Below are positions 41,947 through 54,236 of a DNA stretch of 64,000 nt, in pieces. The notes beneath the pieces are model-generated. The model was not told where the DNA came from and searched no databases. It was given only the letters and a program-made list of their open reading frames with translations. Within the stretch, counting starts at the first letter, position 1. Every line of letters begins with the position of its first letter. The position numbers and the translations under genes were made by a program. Source of the DNA: Apostichopus japonicus (Eukaryota; Echinodermata; Holothuroidea; Aspidochirotida; Stichopodidae); the NCBI RefSeq assembly GCF_037975245.1, contig NC_092575.1, positions 1,927,001 through 1,991,000 on the forward strand, in the 5' to 3' direction.

Positions 41947-42479
41947 TGACAACTGAGAGTGTTGCCAACGTAGAAGTAATTTGTTGATCCAACATATGTA
42001 TTTGCACTCATAAACTTGTGTATTACAGTATTGAAAAGTCAGAATTCAAAATAAAGAGTCTTGCCTGAATACAATTTGTGTATCATTGTTTTATATTAAG
42101 TAATAAATCTCTGTGTCAAATATATATTCTAAGAAATCTAATACGCTGGTTTAGACCAGCGTGCTTACATACTACTTATTCAAATGTCACATTCGATGAC
42201 AAGAATCGTATATATGGCAATTCAAATTTTCTAGACTCATTGAACATTAAATATTGTGTTGAAATGAAGAACTTTACCTCCAAACAAACTGGTTTTTAAC
42301 AATTCTGGTTAAACTGACTGATTAGTCACTTGGAGAGTTTTGTGTTGTTTTGAATATTGGTGTGACATGTTAGCAAACTTCTTCACCAAACAAGACCATT
42401 AAAATGGGTTGATCTTTTACATTTGAACAACTTTTAAGCACGTAGATATACTTTAGCTACTCTTTAATTAATTGTGCGC

Positions 42480-42873
42480 CGCCTCCAAAGTTTTGGATCT
42501 GACCGGAACCGGATTTTACCGGATCCTTCCCAAAATCCGGCCCAACTGGATTTTTCCGAAGGGGAAATGAAAATCAGAGAAAACAATAAAACTGAAGAAT
42601 GCTTCTCTTCCTTCATCCTGAAATCTTGCTCAGAATGTAGAAACAGAAGGAAATTTAAATTTACATCCATTGTTGACATTCGTTCATAAAAAGTTCATAC
42701 CTGTTGGAAAAATGATACTCAATGACCACAAGCTTGAAGGTTACTAGCAACGAATTTTCACGAGATAACTTGGGACAGATATCAATTAAAGATCTGGCCG
42801 GAACCAGAACCTGATAAGTTTGAATTGTCCAGCCGGATAGTTCAATCGAACAGGATATACGATGCACCCCTAT
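42480..42873. mobile_element. Possible hAT-like fragment with CCGGAACCGGAT motifs
   Basis: The right edge reads GATGCACCCCTA, whose reverse TAGGGGTGCATC resembles a common hAT terminus. Both ends carry repeated CCGGAACC/CCGGATNNT motifs in opposite orientation (42497-42560 and 42796-42840), like subterminal repeats. The left terminus is not clear and no target duplication was found. Confidence 0.4.
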
Positions 42874-43190
42874 CTTAAATGAGATACCTGCAGCTGGTAA
42901 TCAAGAATGTAGAATAGTTACACTTACAACAGTGTTGTTGCAATATGACTCAAGACCTATAATTCTTACATGTTTTATGTGAGATGAAACATGCAACCTT
43001 TGTGCATCGGTCTTGCAAACGTTGTAAAAGTAGTTCCAAGAAAAATCACTCAAAATTACAGTTAAACAATATAAAGTTATGAAGCTAAAGGATCTGGTGT
43101 AAAATCCTTCCAAATGCAACTTTTGCCCGTACGTCAGTCCCTGCACGGCTGGACAACACATCAATGTTATATTGTAGTCCACCAATTGGT

Positions 43191-46100
43191 TTAATTAGTT
43201 AATTCAGTCCTGCTGATGTGACCGTTAGTGCGGACATCTCCTCTCTTGTTACAAACCTGAGACAGCTTGACCATCTTAAACGGAGTGTCCGTGCCTTTAC
43301 CTGCTTTTCGTGTCCACTGTGAGTACAGCAGTCTCGTCCACACTCCCTCGCACATGGCTACCAAACGATGGTCATAGGGGTTTGCAGACACCGCAAACTC
43401 ATATTGTTTCCTGTCAAGCAAAATGAGATAAACAGCACTTGTCAAAGGTAGTACATGCTGTAAAAGGTGTCAAAGAAATATCGTGTAATATCATAATGCC
43501 CATCCCCCCCCCTCATCTCCCTTCCCCTTACATACAACAAAAACTTTAACCTTTACCTTTAAAAACTTAAACCTTTAAACTGGTGTTGAAGAAGTAATGA
43601 CAATAACTTGAAATAAACTCACATGGGTATCTCTTTTCAAGGATTTTTGATATTTTTAAATACCAGATTATGCTGAGTCATATGCTGTTAAAGCAAGTCC
43701 TCTTTTTTATTTTCACTCTAAATTGTCAAAATCCTATTACTTGCTTTGACTTGTGACAAGACTGACAAATATAATTCCACCACCTTTTTACCCACTCACA
43801 GCACATCTCAGTGTCTACTATTCAAAGCTTGTGTTTTCTAAAAATTAAGAGAGTGTAAATATTAAATTGATTATTCAATTTTCTTTAACTGTTTTGTACC
43901 TTTAGATGCTGTAAAAAAACTTGAATTCTCCTATTTCCAAGTCTGGTCTTAATGAGCAAAAAATAGAAATTGATGAACTGTATATAATAATAAACAATAA
44001 TACAAAAACCTCACAAACTTGTTTTAGAAGTGACGATAAATTATAACTGATTGAAGCACTACTGTACCTGATTATTGTCCGAGCTAATTTAAAGTAACAT
44101 CTTTGCATTAAACTTTGTGATAAATATATCAAACATCTGGACTGGAGGAATGGGTCTCCCAGAGTCCAAGCTAACTTCAACTGTTTGACCGATAGGAAGC
44201 CAGCTTGTATTGCCTTCAAAAATGGAAAGAAAAGAACATAATATACTGTGTGCAAACATTTAATCAGCTCCATTTTAATACATTAATGTATCCATAGTAA
44301 TAAAAACTTTTCTTTACAGTCGGTCATAGGCTTTGGGTGACCGTAGAATGAAGGAACTCAAATGTGCTGTGTTTAATATGATGTAGATCTAGAAAATATA
44401 GGTGGACAATTAGACATATATATTGGTACATGTACAGTAGCTCAATTTTGTTGAGATATAACATTGCCAAGACAACATACTACAGTACTTTCGTCAAATT
44501 GATGTTAAATTGTTGCAACTTAAGTATCAGAATGGATCATGGAGTTTATCGAGTAATATTTCTCAAAATGTGTGGTGGATATTCATAAAGAATATGAAGA
44601 ACACTACCATGGCTTAATTTTCATCGAAGCCATAAATGGTGAGTATGTACAACGGACTTGGCATTGTCCATGTACTGAATGTGACAGAAATTATTATAAC
44701 ATAATGTATGTATGTATTTTAGATCCTCCTGCAAGCAGGAACTCTTGAAGAAGCCTCATTGGCTTATCAAAGCCGCAAGCTGACCAAAGTCAGTCTGTTA
44801 CATTCATATTTAACGTCCATGATTATGAATTGTTCATTTTGTCAACAACTCTGTTTCTGGACGACATAGATTAATCTGGGAGTGACTCTAACTGGGGACC
44901 TTATGATTGAAAGGCATCGGTGTTAACCACTGAGCTAACACTCCTAGTATAATATAACATTATCCATAACACCATACTGTTGTCCAACTACACTATGCAA
45001 ATTTGCATTCAATACTGTTTCTGGAATAAAGCCGATAAACTTTCCCTAAGAAAACCAGAAGATATATTTTCATACATGTATCCGCCCAATAAAATGTTCC
45101 AAAATAAATTATTCTTGTTGGTTTGATCTTGATGGCCCTTCATATTTACAGGAGTAAAGGCAATCCATACCACCATGGACGACCACAGCATATTATATCC
45201 AGATCTGGGAAAGCAAACTTCCAATTTTTCAAAACCTGATCACCATTCAAAGAATTAACCCATATAAAATAGATAAGCATAGCCTAATGGGGGTCAGTGA
45301 AACACAGTTTGAAACTTCTTCAGAATGGTGGAGAATACAATTGAAATACCTACACAGCTGTTGTGGTAATCCCCTAATGAAGAGTAAGCACCTCCGAGAG
45401 TAGAAAACCATGAAAAAACATCTTCAATGATGAGACGATTCATCCAAAGCGATAAAATACGATCACTCCTGTAGAGAGAAAACAAATTATTCAACCCCTA
45501 AAAAAATAAAAACTTAAAAGAATAATATGTTAAAGTGTATAGGTTCACTATTGAGGCTGTATAATACATTATTTTTGTTTTTGCACAACTCTCTCTCCTT
45601 CCTTATTTCATCATACTTTCTCCCTCCTCTACAAAAAAACTAGCTACATGGCCACACACTGAACAGTTAAACAAACATAAGTTCTTCAACAGAATCAAAC
45701 TTGATGAAGAATGGCAGCATTTATCAAAGCTAAACAAAATTTATGAGATAAATTTTTTTTTCATTCCTTGCCCCCCCCCCCCCACAAAAAACGAACCAAA
45801 AAACACACGTTTTTATTCAGACTTACCACCTGATATCTGCTTCCAGTGAAAGCCTTGTGGACGGCATGATTGGTATAATAACTTTAACGTATGTGCTTAG
45901 TGTAGTAAAATCTTTCTTGCTACGCATTCTCTGTTGACATATATAACTGAATGTTGTCAAGCAACAGTCCAAGAAATTATTAGATCTCCTTAGAGATGAC
46001 AGAAAGCATGCTGCCAAGATTGGATCTACCGCCTCTGAAAATATGATGTCATCTGATATTTGTCGCTGAATTCCATTTGCACCACCAACATCATCTGATC

Positions 46101-46284
46101 CTTGGTTGCTGTTACTTTGGTACAATTCAGATATACCGGTTCCACTTGATTTTAGCAGTCTGAAAATATCCAGCGTTTGTTTGCTCAGTTTAACTTTTAC
46201 AATGATGCCTTTGTGTAAAGGAGGCCTTCTTCTCTCTGCTGAAGATCCACATCTGCTCAATGTACAATCTGTCAGAGATGCCAT
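43191..46284 (-). CDS. Unrecognised conserved-looking helical protein, 312 aa (4 exons)
   Basis: Minus-strand exons 46284-45827, 45468-45354, 44213-44068, 43410-43191 (TAA) join in phase to 939 nt. I do not recognise the family. The protein is mostly hydrophobic-helical. Exon 1 has IFRLLKSSGTGISELYQ, a long helix-rich segment and VIIPIMPSTRLSLEADIRW at the boundary. Exons 2-4 read like TPR/SEL1-type helical pairs, with SWFSTLGGAYSSLGDYHNSC, a segment LKLAWTLGDPFLQSRC, then YLSQSLMQRCYFKLARTIIR and YDHRLVAMCEGVWTRLLYS. Such size-ordered GAYSSLGD / LGDPFLQSRC segments suggest a scaffold that binds other proteins, but that is inference. The last exon could instead splice at KLSQ/GTTTGT (about 43254) and continue elsewhere. 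The gene is head-to-head with USP30, 1.86 kb apart. Confidence 0.7.
44705..44944 (-). mobile_element. tRNA-derived SINE, near full length
   Basis: On the minus strand it begins with a tRNA-like head (44944-44878): GGAGTG pairs with CACTCC, an A-box-like TTAGCTCAGTGGTTAAC is present, and a decayed B box (AGTTAGAGTCA) follows. The body shares its 3' half with 40723-40832 and ends in a (CATA)n tail. ATAACAT on both flanks may be its target duplication. The damaged B box and eight-base anticodon loop argue against a working tRNA gene. Confidence 0.7.
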
Positions 46285-48139
46285 TGGTGCTGAAGAAATC
46301 AGAAAAGAACAATTGAAGTAGAGTTAGCCTATAATTGGAATCTCAAAATCTGCAGGTTATTACTGTACATTAGTCTAAAGGTAGATGTACCCTAAATGTA
46401 CCTGTTGTAGACTTAAAGGAATTGTCTGGTGGAAGATTTTGATACATTGTCCTTGTAGTTATTATTTTTCTCTTTCTAACCATGTAAAAATTGTCCTCAT
46501 TCGACATTTTCTTCTTGTAGAAATCTGGTTTTCAAATTCACCAGTTTCTCACCAAAAGTACCGTTTGTTCGAACGCTTCAATATGGTGTTTGACGTAGTG
46601 CTTGCAGATAGGCAAAACAGGCGACTTGAAGTTAGCACTCCCAATTCCGCAGCAAATTAACTCACGTGTAAGCACATTGAATTGCCTCATATATATAACG
46701 TAAATACTCGCGAACGTATATACTACGATGCTCAGTTGGTGTACTTGTATAGCGTTACACATAGTACACTCACACTCAAACCAAAGTTCATTAACTGTTC
46801 TTCGAACTCACTGAAATAAAATTCACGGATCAAATTAACAGTAAAAGGAAACTTATAAAGTATTCGTTAAACCGAAAGATGAAACTTGGCGGGATAGATG
46901 TCATCGCAGAACTGTCCGATTGTAAACGTTATAGTAGCCTATACACGCGAACATTCTTCGCGCTGGAGCTGGATACCGCGATGTATAAACAACCAAGAGC
47001 CTGCTGTTAAAACTTATCTTGTGTTACACAAAGACCACGAAACCACCGATCTACTAAATATATTGCGGCTTAAGGAGTTTTTTAAATTATATCTAATTTT
47101 TAAGAAATTTCACCGGAAATTAAGGAAGAAATTTATCTGTATACACACGCTGTTTTTGTTGTGATTACCGTATAGGTACTGTGCGGAGGGTGGGTTATGA
47201 CGCAATCTGCTATGGCAGAGCTGACGTCACGTATTGTACTGTTCAAATCATATTTGAAATGTCTATCCATAACGATTAAAAAATCGTTTCTCTGTCAAAC
47301 GCAACATTAGTGTTCTCATACTTTGACAACATGTTTGGAAAATTATTTACTATTTTTTAAGGTAACTTCTTTGGGCCACTAGACAATCCTTTTAACCCAT
47401 TCTCAAACAGCTATCAGAGTTAATAAGAAAAGAACAAGTAGAGTAAGCCTATAATTGGAATCTCAAATCTGCAGGTTAATAATCTTACATTAGTCTTAAG
47501 GTAGATGCACCCTATATGTACTTGTTGTACTGACTTAACCCATTCCTCAAACAGTTATCAGAGTTAGGCTAGGTCCCATAACTTCCCTAGCATGAAGCTA
47601 TAGAACTTCATAGTCAAAGACCAATTGAATAGATGTTTGGATTTCTGGAGTTCTAATATGTTTCTTTGGAATTCGCAATCAATCTGTGTAATCTTTCACG
47701 ACATACTGTTGGCTATTCTGTATATAGGCCGACGCCAGGCTATTATATGTCATGTGGTTAATTGGGTGACAAATTATTGCATGTCGCGAAACTACTAAGT
47801 ACTACTAACTACACATTGACTCGCTCATTTTAGAGTAAATTTTGTTCACGTTCTGTCGTTTTTAAAGTGGAATTCTTACCGTTTCATGAACAACAAATAT
47901 CACGATGGTTACTGACTACACATATTTATTAATCAAGCAAATTTAGTGTTAATAATTACCGAAATGTTCAAAAACCGCATACAACAAGAAATAGTTTCAT
48001 TCTGTGAGGGTGTACAGTGTTTGCATGAGTATCTTTCCGATTTGCGGAACAAAAACATTGTACTTGATAAAGTCGTCGCCACCGGTACTGAAAAGTAACA
48101 TGATTAGCAATGTATTGAGAAGCGAACCAAATTAACGCG
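46285..48139. promoter_or_regulatory. Shared divergent region of the 312-aa gene and USP30
   Basis: 1.86 kb between two start codons facing away from each other. TGACGTCA, a perfect CRE/ATF palindrome, lies at 47222-47229. A ~108-bp direct repeat occupies 46316-46425 and 47427-47535. Which parts are promoter is inference; no CpG-rich core is evident. Confidence 0.4.
46316..46425 (+). repeat. Direct repeat, first copy (second at 47427-47535)
   Basis: GTAGAGTTAGCCTATAATTGG through GTAGATGTACCCTAAATGTAC recurs 1.1 kb to the right with about 10% change and a few short indels. The DNA between the copies has no recognisable transposon ends. Confidence 0.8.
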
Positions 48140-51100
48140 ATGTCTTTGATTTCAATACCGCGAGACCACGTGATACCTATAATTGGGCTAGGTGCTGCAG
48201 TAACAGCAGCAGTTTCATACATATTATGGGGCGGAAATAGTTCTGGAGGCAAAAATCTAAGGAATAACAGTGAGATCATTTTTTCTAAGTTTACGCTTTG
48301 CTAGCCTAACACCAATTTACAGTAGCCTAATGTTAGGCCAACAATGTTAGGTTCAGTGCAATAGGGTAGGATCCCCCATGTAATTTCCCCATTGTTGTTA
48401 AATCGTCAAACTATTTCCATATCTCATTCTCAGTCCATGTTTAAGATTCCAACATTTTATCATTTTTCGTCAGAACATTCATTCCTACACAGTTATCAGA
48501 GATTTTGTCTTCTTGCAGTTCATTGAGTTACCACAGTATTTTTAATGTTCCTCTTTATTGCTATCCATTCTTTTATTTCAGGAAAAGTTGCTGGCCTTGA
48601 AAACTTAGGAAACACATGTTATTTGAACACCATTTTGCAAAGCCTGGCAGCTTGTCCAAAGTTTGTGAAATGGTTGCAGAGGGCTTTGATAAACAGACAG
48701 TTTCAAGGAAAGCGACATGATCTAGCCTATAAGCTTTCAAAAACACTGGAAGGTGAGATGTCAAAGAGATTTTAAAGAACGAAAGAGAATTCTATTCTTT
48801 TTATTTTTAATGCTCTGATCGTTTCATAAATATTATATATTCATCTTGAGCACTACTGCATCAGTTTTTTTTTTTTATACAGTAGGTATATTTCACATAT
48901 TTTTTTGTGTGCTTTATTTCTAGTGGTGAATGACTTCTCCAGCAACCATTCAGGTGGATTGATATATTCACCTCATGATGTACTCCATGCACTGAATAAC
49001 TGCAATTGGGGACACAATAGAGAACAACAGGTAAAATAAACTGTGCACACCAGATTTGTACATCACAAAATTTTTGCACATCACCAAAATGTGCACATTC
49101 TATAAATACCTGCATGATACATTGATACAAAATTTGCTGGAAAAAAAAAGTTTCTGAATGTTACAAAATTGTGAATTGCTTAAGCTTTGACTCTCTCCAA
49201 CCACCCCCACTTTGATGTCACCCCCCCATCAACTGATTTCTTTATACAGCTGCAACAGTATGTGATGCATGGAGTGATTACTAGATACATATTTGTATCA
49301 GATATGGTGTATGACATGTTTGTATTTACAATCTGCTAAAAAAAATTTCCTTCATTTCTGCCAAAGGATTGTCAAGAGCTGTTCCAGTTCCTTGTGAATG
49401 AATTACAGGCTGACTCAGAGAAGCTTTCATCTGTGCCAACCTTCTCAGAGGCATCTTCGCTTGCAGTATGTTCCGTTACACTTGTCTTGCAATCTAATTT
49501 AAATAGCAGGAGGAGGTTGTGGGAGGGTGGGGGAGGGGGAGGGGGGGGGTTGAAGGTAGAGAGGAATCAGGAACCATCAAAATGTGAAATTTTTGGTTTT
49601 TGATCCTGTGACTCCTGACTGCAGTGCTACAAGGTGCTACTGCTGCAAAAGTTGACTGACATATGTTTAGTACGTTTGCAATTGATTTTTAAATAGATTA
49701 GGATGAATATGAAGTCAATAATTATAAGATTATACCGTACATTTTGAAAGTTAATAAACTTTAATAACAGTCTATTTTTCTGGGGAGGACAATCAATGGA
49801 TCTTCCCAACAAGTTCATTCTTTTAAAAATAATTTAGATAACATTTACATAGCGCTGAATACAAAAGCTTCTAAGTGTTTAACAAAGGAAGTTAGAAAAA
49901 TTCTTTTGTCTTTACTCTCTTCCATTCCACTGCCCTCCACTCCCTTTGTTCACTTTCTTTCCACAAGTTTGACTCCCCCTCCCCCCTCCCCCCTCCCCTT
50001 CACAATTACTTTGACACCACTTTAAGTGTGTTACAAGTTTATATATCTATGGTGAGCATTGTAGATCCTTTCTGACAACAATGTATTGTACTAATCTGCA
50101 TTATTCACTACAATGTAATCTACTAATCTGCACTATTGACAACAACGTAACTTAATGTACTAATCTGCACGATTGACAACAATGTAATTTAATGCACTAA
50201 TCTGCGCTGTTGGTGCAAATTGTAAAGTTTTTGTAATAACAATGAGTCACAGATGTTACAGCTATAAGTCATACTTTTATGTAACTCCCTGGATTGAAGA
50301 AGATATCTTTGTAATGTTTATATCCTTCCAGACACCCAAGAATGGATTACTGCACCAGCCCAGCTTACGATCTAGTATTGATGTCTACTTGCCGCCCGTC
50401 TCCACGAGAGGATTGGAGCTTCCGTTTAGAGGTTTGATAGCTCATCATTTAACATGCACAGCCTGTGGACATAAGGTTTGTCTCATTTTCTATGTCATAT
50501 TATTTTTTTTACTCTAATTTTTTCTTTTCTGGTTTCAAAATTGGATATTATTTTGTGTACCTGATGTTAAGAAAAAAAAAATCTGTTTGCCAAAATTATT
50601 AACAAACTCTCCAAAGATACAATTTGCATCTCTTATAAATCGTGTCATTTCATTTTCAATCTCAGTATCGGGTGACATATTCTCAGTTTGATGGTCTGAC
50701 CCTGTACCTGCCTGTCAGCGCTTTTGGGATGACTTCCCTAGAGACCATGCTGGAGAACTTCACTCAAGTCGAGCTGGTTCAAGACGTAGACTGTTCAGAA
50801 TGTTCCAAACGAATCACAGCCCAACTCTCCAGCCCATCTGGTCCGGATGAGTCTCCAGAAACGAGAAAAAAAGTTAATAGCCGACCGTCTTCACCGGTGG
50901 AATGTAAAAGAGCCTATCAGAAACAAATGACAATAGCAAAGGTGAGGTCAATACGATTCTTTAACATTCTGACATGCGAGAAACATGAGCTCGTTTCTGG
51001 GTTGTTGTGGTTTTTCTTGTTTGTTAGTGTCACAAGAGATGGTTTCAAGTGGTCACTCATGACCCTAAAATGAAGGGTCCTGTCGAACAAATTTTGTTAA

Positions 51101-54100
51101 ATTTATTCCTGGTGGTTTGTAACTCTTCAAATTGTTATCAAAGATTAAAGATTGTTCAATTGGACATTTTGAATGTGTTGACAAATTGCTTTGAGGATGG
51201 CTGTGTTAACATGAGTGGCCATTATTGGGACTTACTAGCATATTTTAGGTTATTATTAATGACCTCGAATGAACTGAACACTGCTCTTAGTTTGTTCTAC
51301 ATGAAATGCAAACAAAGATATGTAGAAACAAACATGTTCATATGAGCCCCAAAAATATGAAATTGTATCGAAAATGAGTATTTTTAGTTTGCTATTCTCC
51401 TCCAGTTGTTAGACCAGTTACCAGCCTCTTGCACCATGTTGGACAAGAACAAATATTTTGAAAACACGTTTCAGAGCAATGTTCCAGTGACATGATTAAA
51501 GAATATATCCGTGGGGGTGAAAAGATCACTAGGGTTATATTCTATTATTAAATGAGATGCCAAACTAAGAATATAAATGATTCAGATAAGCCAAGCCATC
51601 CATGCAGTTTGCATAAAAGATAAATTATAGCATATTTAGTATACATGGATAATATATTCTTAAATTGGTGAACCAAAACTGATTACTTCAGATCTTCTTC
51701 CTCTTCCCTCAAATCACCAAAGGATGATATCATTCTGTCAAGTCTAGACCCTCCCACCCTCACCCCCTCCCCATTTCCCTGGTTACACCCATAATGGTTG
51801 ACAGGGTGGAGACAGTGTTAGGCTAGGTTCCTTCCCTTACTACACTGAAAACAATTTGCCAAAGTGGTTTGTATAGTCTGAAATGACAGCAATGTTCATC
51901 GATTTTCTGACCCTCCACCTTCTAGTAGCCCTATTAAAGGACATTCGGATTTGCAAATTACCCTGTGATAATGTTTAAAAGGGGCCCATTCTATTCACAC
52001 CAATGACAACCTACCCATCCCACCTGCAAAACAAAAATACATGGTTTTGGTATTCCTTCAAAATTCATTGTCCCTCCCCTTTTCTTCCCATCTGCAAACC
52101 AAATCCATGGTTCTGAATTTATGCTGTCAAATCCATTGTTGTTGTTGTTGTTGTTGTTTTTTCCAGCTACCCCAGTGCCTATGCATTCATGTCCAGCGCG
52201 TGATATGGACCGACACCGGCATACCCATGAGGAAGGATGAACATGTCATGTTCCCAGAGAAGCTGGACATGACATCGTTCCACCACGTATTGGGCTCTTC
52301 ATCATCGGATAACCGAAATAATTTGTTACAATATTGGAACATTCAAACGAATCCGAAAAGGTACGAGGACTTTTCAAATTTGGTTTGGAAGCATGCAGGC
52401 AGGGCAGGGGGGAGGAGGGTGGGGGGGGAGTGTTTGGTAGTACTACCCAACTATGGCTAGGAGTACATTGCAGGTAACCAATAAAAGTCTTTATTTTTTA
52501 AAGGGAATTTGTGTCTTCTACTTTAGCTTCATAGCAATTCTTATAGACACAGAGATTGTTTAAATTATTAGTCAGAAGCATAGTCAGTTTGTGCCATTAG
52601 TTTTGTTTTTACACTCTTTTTGTTTTAACACTCTTTTAAGTTGCTTCTTCAGTAATGAGCGGAACTAACCTAAATTAGAGTGAGTCCATTGTTAAAGGAT
52701 GACTGTCCTCAACCCAATGTTTATGTAGCAAAGGATTTCTGACAAGTCCCGGGATTGCTTCAGAAAAATGTTGAAAAATTTTTAACTTTCATCTCAAGTC
52801 AAAGTATCATAATTAGTTGGACCAGATGGCTCTGTGTGCCAATCTCATGATTGCATGGTCACCTCATGAAGCCAAGAACCTGTGGTGACAAAGCCAAGCA
52901 GAGCATCACATTAGCTAACATATTCTAGTGGCAATGTAATGAGAGAGTTGAGAGGGGTGGGGGTGGGGGAGGAGGGTGGCTAAATTGCAACCGGTTTTGA
53001 TGGGGTGTGGTCTAAAAAGGTTGTGGACCACTGGTTTAGGATGTATCCATCTTGATCTTTCTGGTTTTATTGAAGTGGTCCTGGAGTTAAATGGAATAAT
53101 TAGTATCAGACTCAACCAATAACTGATTCCCACTTCACAACACATCCCCCCTCCACCTTATTATGATGATTCTGGTACAGCAGATATTCTGTGAGGTGTC
53201 TATACAAGAAAAATTCAACCTCTCATCATTTTTCTTCTTATAATTTTTTCCAACAATTTAAGCAAAGAAAATTTAACCAAGCCAAATTTTATTGGAAGGA
53301 ATTTATTGCCAGCTGCCCCTACAGCATTCCCAATGTTTCCAGGGAAGTTGCAGTCCATTCTGAGAAGAAACAAATCACTTCCACCCTGCAGTGATAATCA
53401 TCGGTCATCAAATATTGATAATGAACTCAGGTATTGATTTCATTTAGAAATATAGAAGTAGAGGTAGACAGATGGGTCAGGCAATCTGGGGGGGGTGGGG
53501 GGGGTGGTAACCTCCTAATCAATCCAATATTTACTCTGTTAGCATGCAAGTTTTGTTCCTGTATTGTGTACATGTATATCCATGTATGATAGGTTGCACT
53601 CAGAAATAACAGTAGACTAAAACTTGTCACTCCGCCTTAGGAGGGTGTTGGGAATCCATCACTTTTTGAGTTACGGGCTATGTCACTGGTTGAGTGAGCT
53701 CACAGAAGATCTTTCACTAACATAGTCGTAACGTACTAGTGTATGTGCATTAATTTATATTTTCTGTAAATCAATTATCTAGATGAGAAGATATTAAGTT
53801 AATCATACCAATTTGGTAGCTGATAAACTTGCTGGACTCATCCGTGATTAGAAGTGAGATCTTTCTCTGACATACCGTAATGAATAAGTGTATGTGCGTG
53901 CATTATAAATGTTTTCTTTCTGCAAATCAACCATCTAGAAGAGATGATATATAGTCAAATATGCAAATACGTTAGCTGATAATCTTGCTCGGCTTAACCA
54001 TTTAGAATTATCTTTCTTTCAGTTCTGGTAACCTTGGTTACCGTCTCATGTCAGCTGTCGTTCATATGGGCGATGCAGTTAGCGGCCATTTCTTAACCTA

Positions 54101-54236
54101 CAGAAGAGCGCCCTCATTAACAGACGAACCAATCTGCAAAAAGTGGTTATGCATATCTGATGAACATGTCACCACAGCAACATTGACTGATGTACTCTCA
54201 CAGAAAGCCTACATGCTTTACTATCAAAGGATGTGA
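48140..54236 (+). CDS. USP30, mitochondrial deubiquitinase (9 exons, 500 aa)
   Basis: Cysteine protease anchored in the outer mitochondrial membrane. It removes ubiquitin (K6-linked chains preferred) and opposes PINK1/Parkin mitophagy. Exons: 48140-48269, 48582-48752, 48924-49030, 49367-49465, 50332-50475, 50666-50941, 52167-52360, 53263-53430, 54023-54236. All GT-AG, phases join to 1503 nt; human USP30 has 517 aa. Residues ~12-30 form one membrane helix ending ILWGG, like the human anchor. The Cys box GLENLGNTCYLNTILQSL, QDCQELFQFL, two CxxC zinc pairs (CTACGHK; CSECSK), LPQCLCIHVQR and the His box SGHFLTYRR follow in order. The third triad position is Ser (WLCISDEHV), the Cys-His-Ser triad known for USP30 instead of Asp/Asn. 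Exon 8 (KENLTKPN...) is the weakly conserved insert. A (TTG)n tract forms part of the acceptor of exon 7. Confidence 0.96.
50071..50213. repeat. 32-37 bp tandem repeat in USP30 intron 4
   Basis: CTAATCTGCA recurs at 50091, 50123, 50160 and 50197, each followed by a GACAACAATGTAAT-like stretch. Four units. Confidence 0.85.
52134..52160. repeat. (TTG)n microsatellite in a splice acceptor
   Basis: Seven to eight TTG units stand where the polypyrimidine tract of USP30 exon 7 is expected, followed by TTTTTTCCAG. Length changes would alter the branch point to acceptor spacing. Confidence 0.85.

Larger units (their letters stand above)
39807..43190. other. Intergenic region between TMX2 and the 312-aa gene
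   Basis: Convergent 3' ends. AATAAA signals occur at 39964 and near 40340 and may serve TMX2. The rest holds a 5'-truncated SINE, a ~24-bp minisatellite and a hAT-like fragment (listed separately). No gene recognised. Confidence 0.5.

Noticed and set aside
42474-42689. Overlapping 71-codon frames on both strands
   Set aside because: They fall in CCGGAACCGGAT-type repeats that look like subterminal transposon sequence; no protein family.
44878-44944. Possible functional tRNA gene
   Set aside because: Acceptor arms pair, but the B box is damaged, the anticodon loop has eight bases and the sequence is joined to a SINE body; treated as a SINE head.
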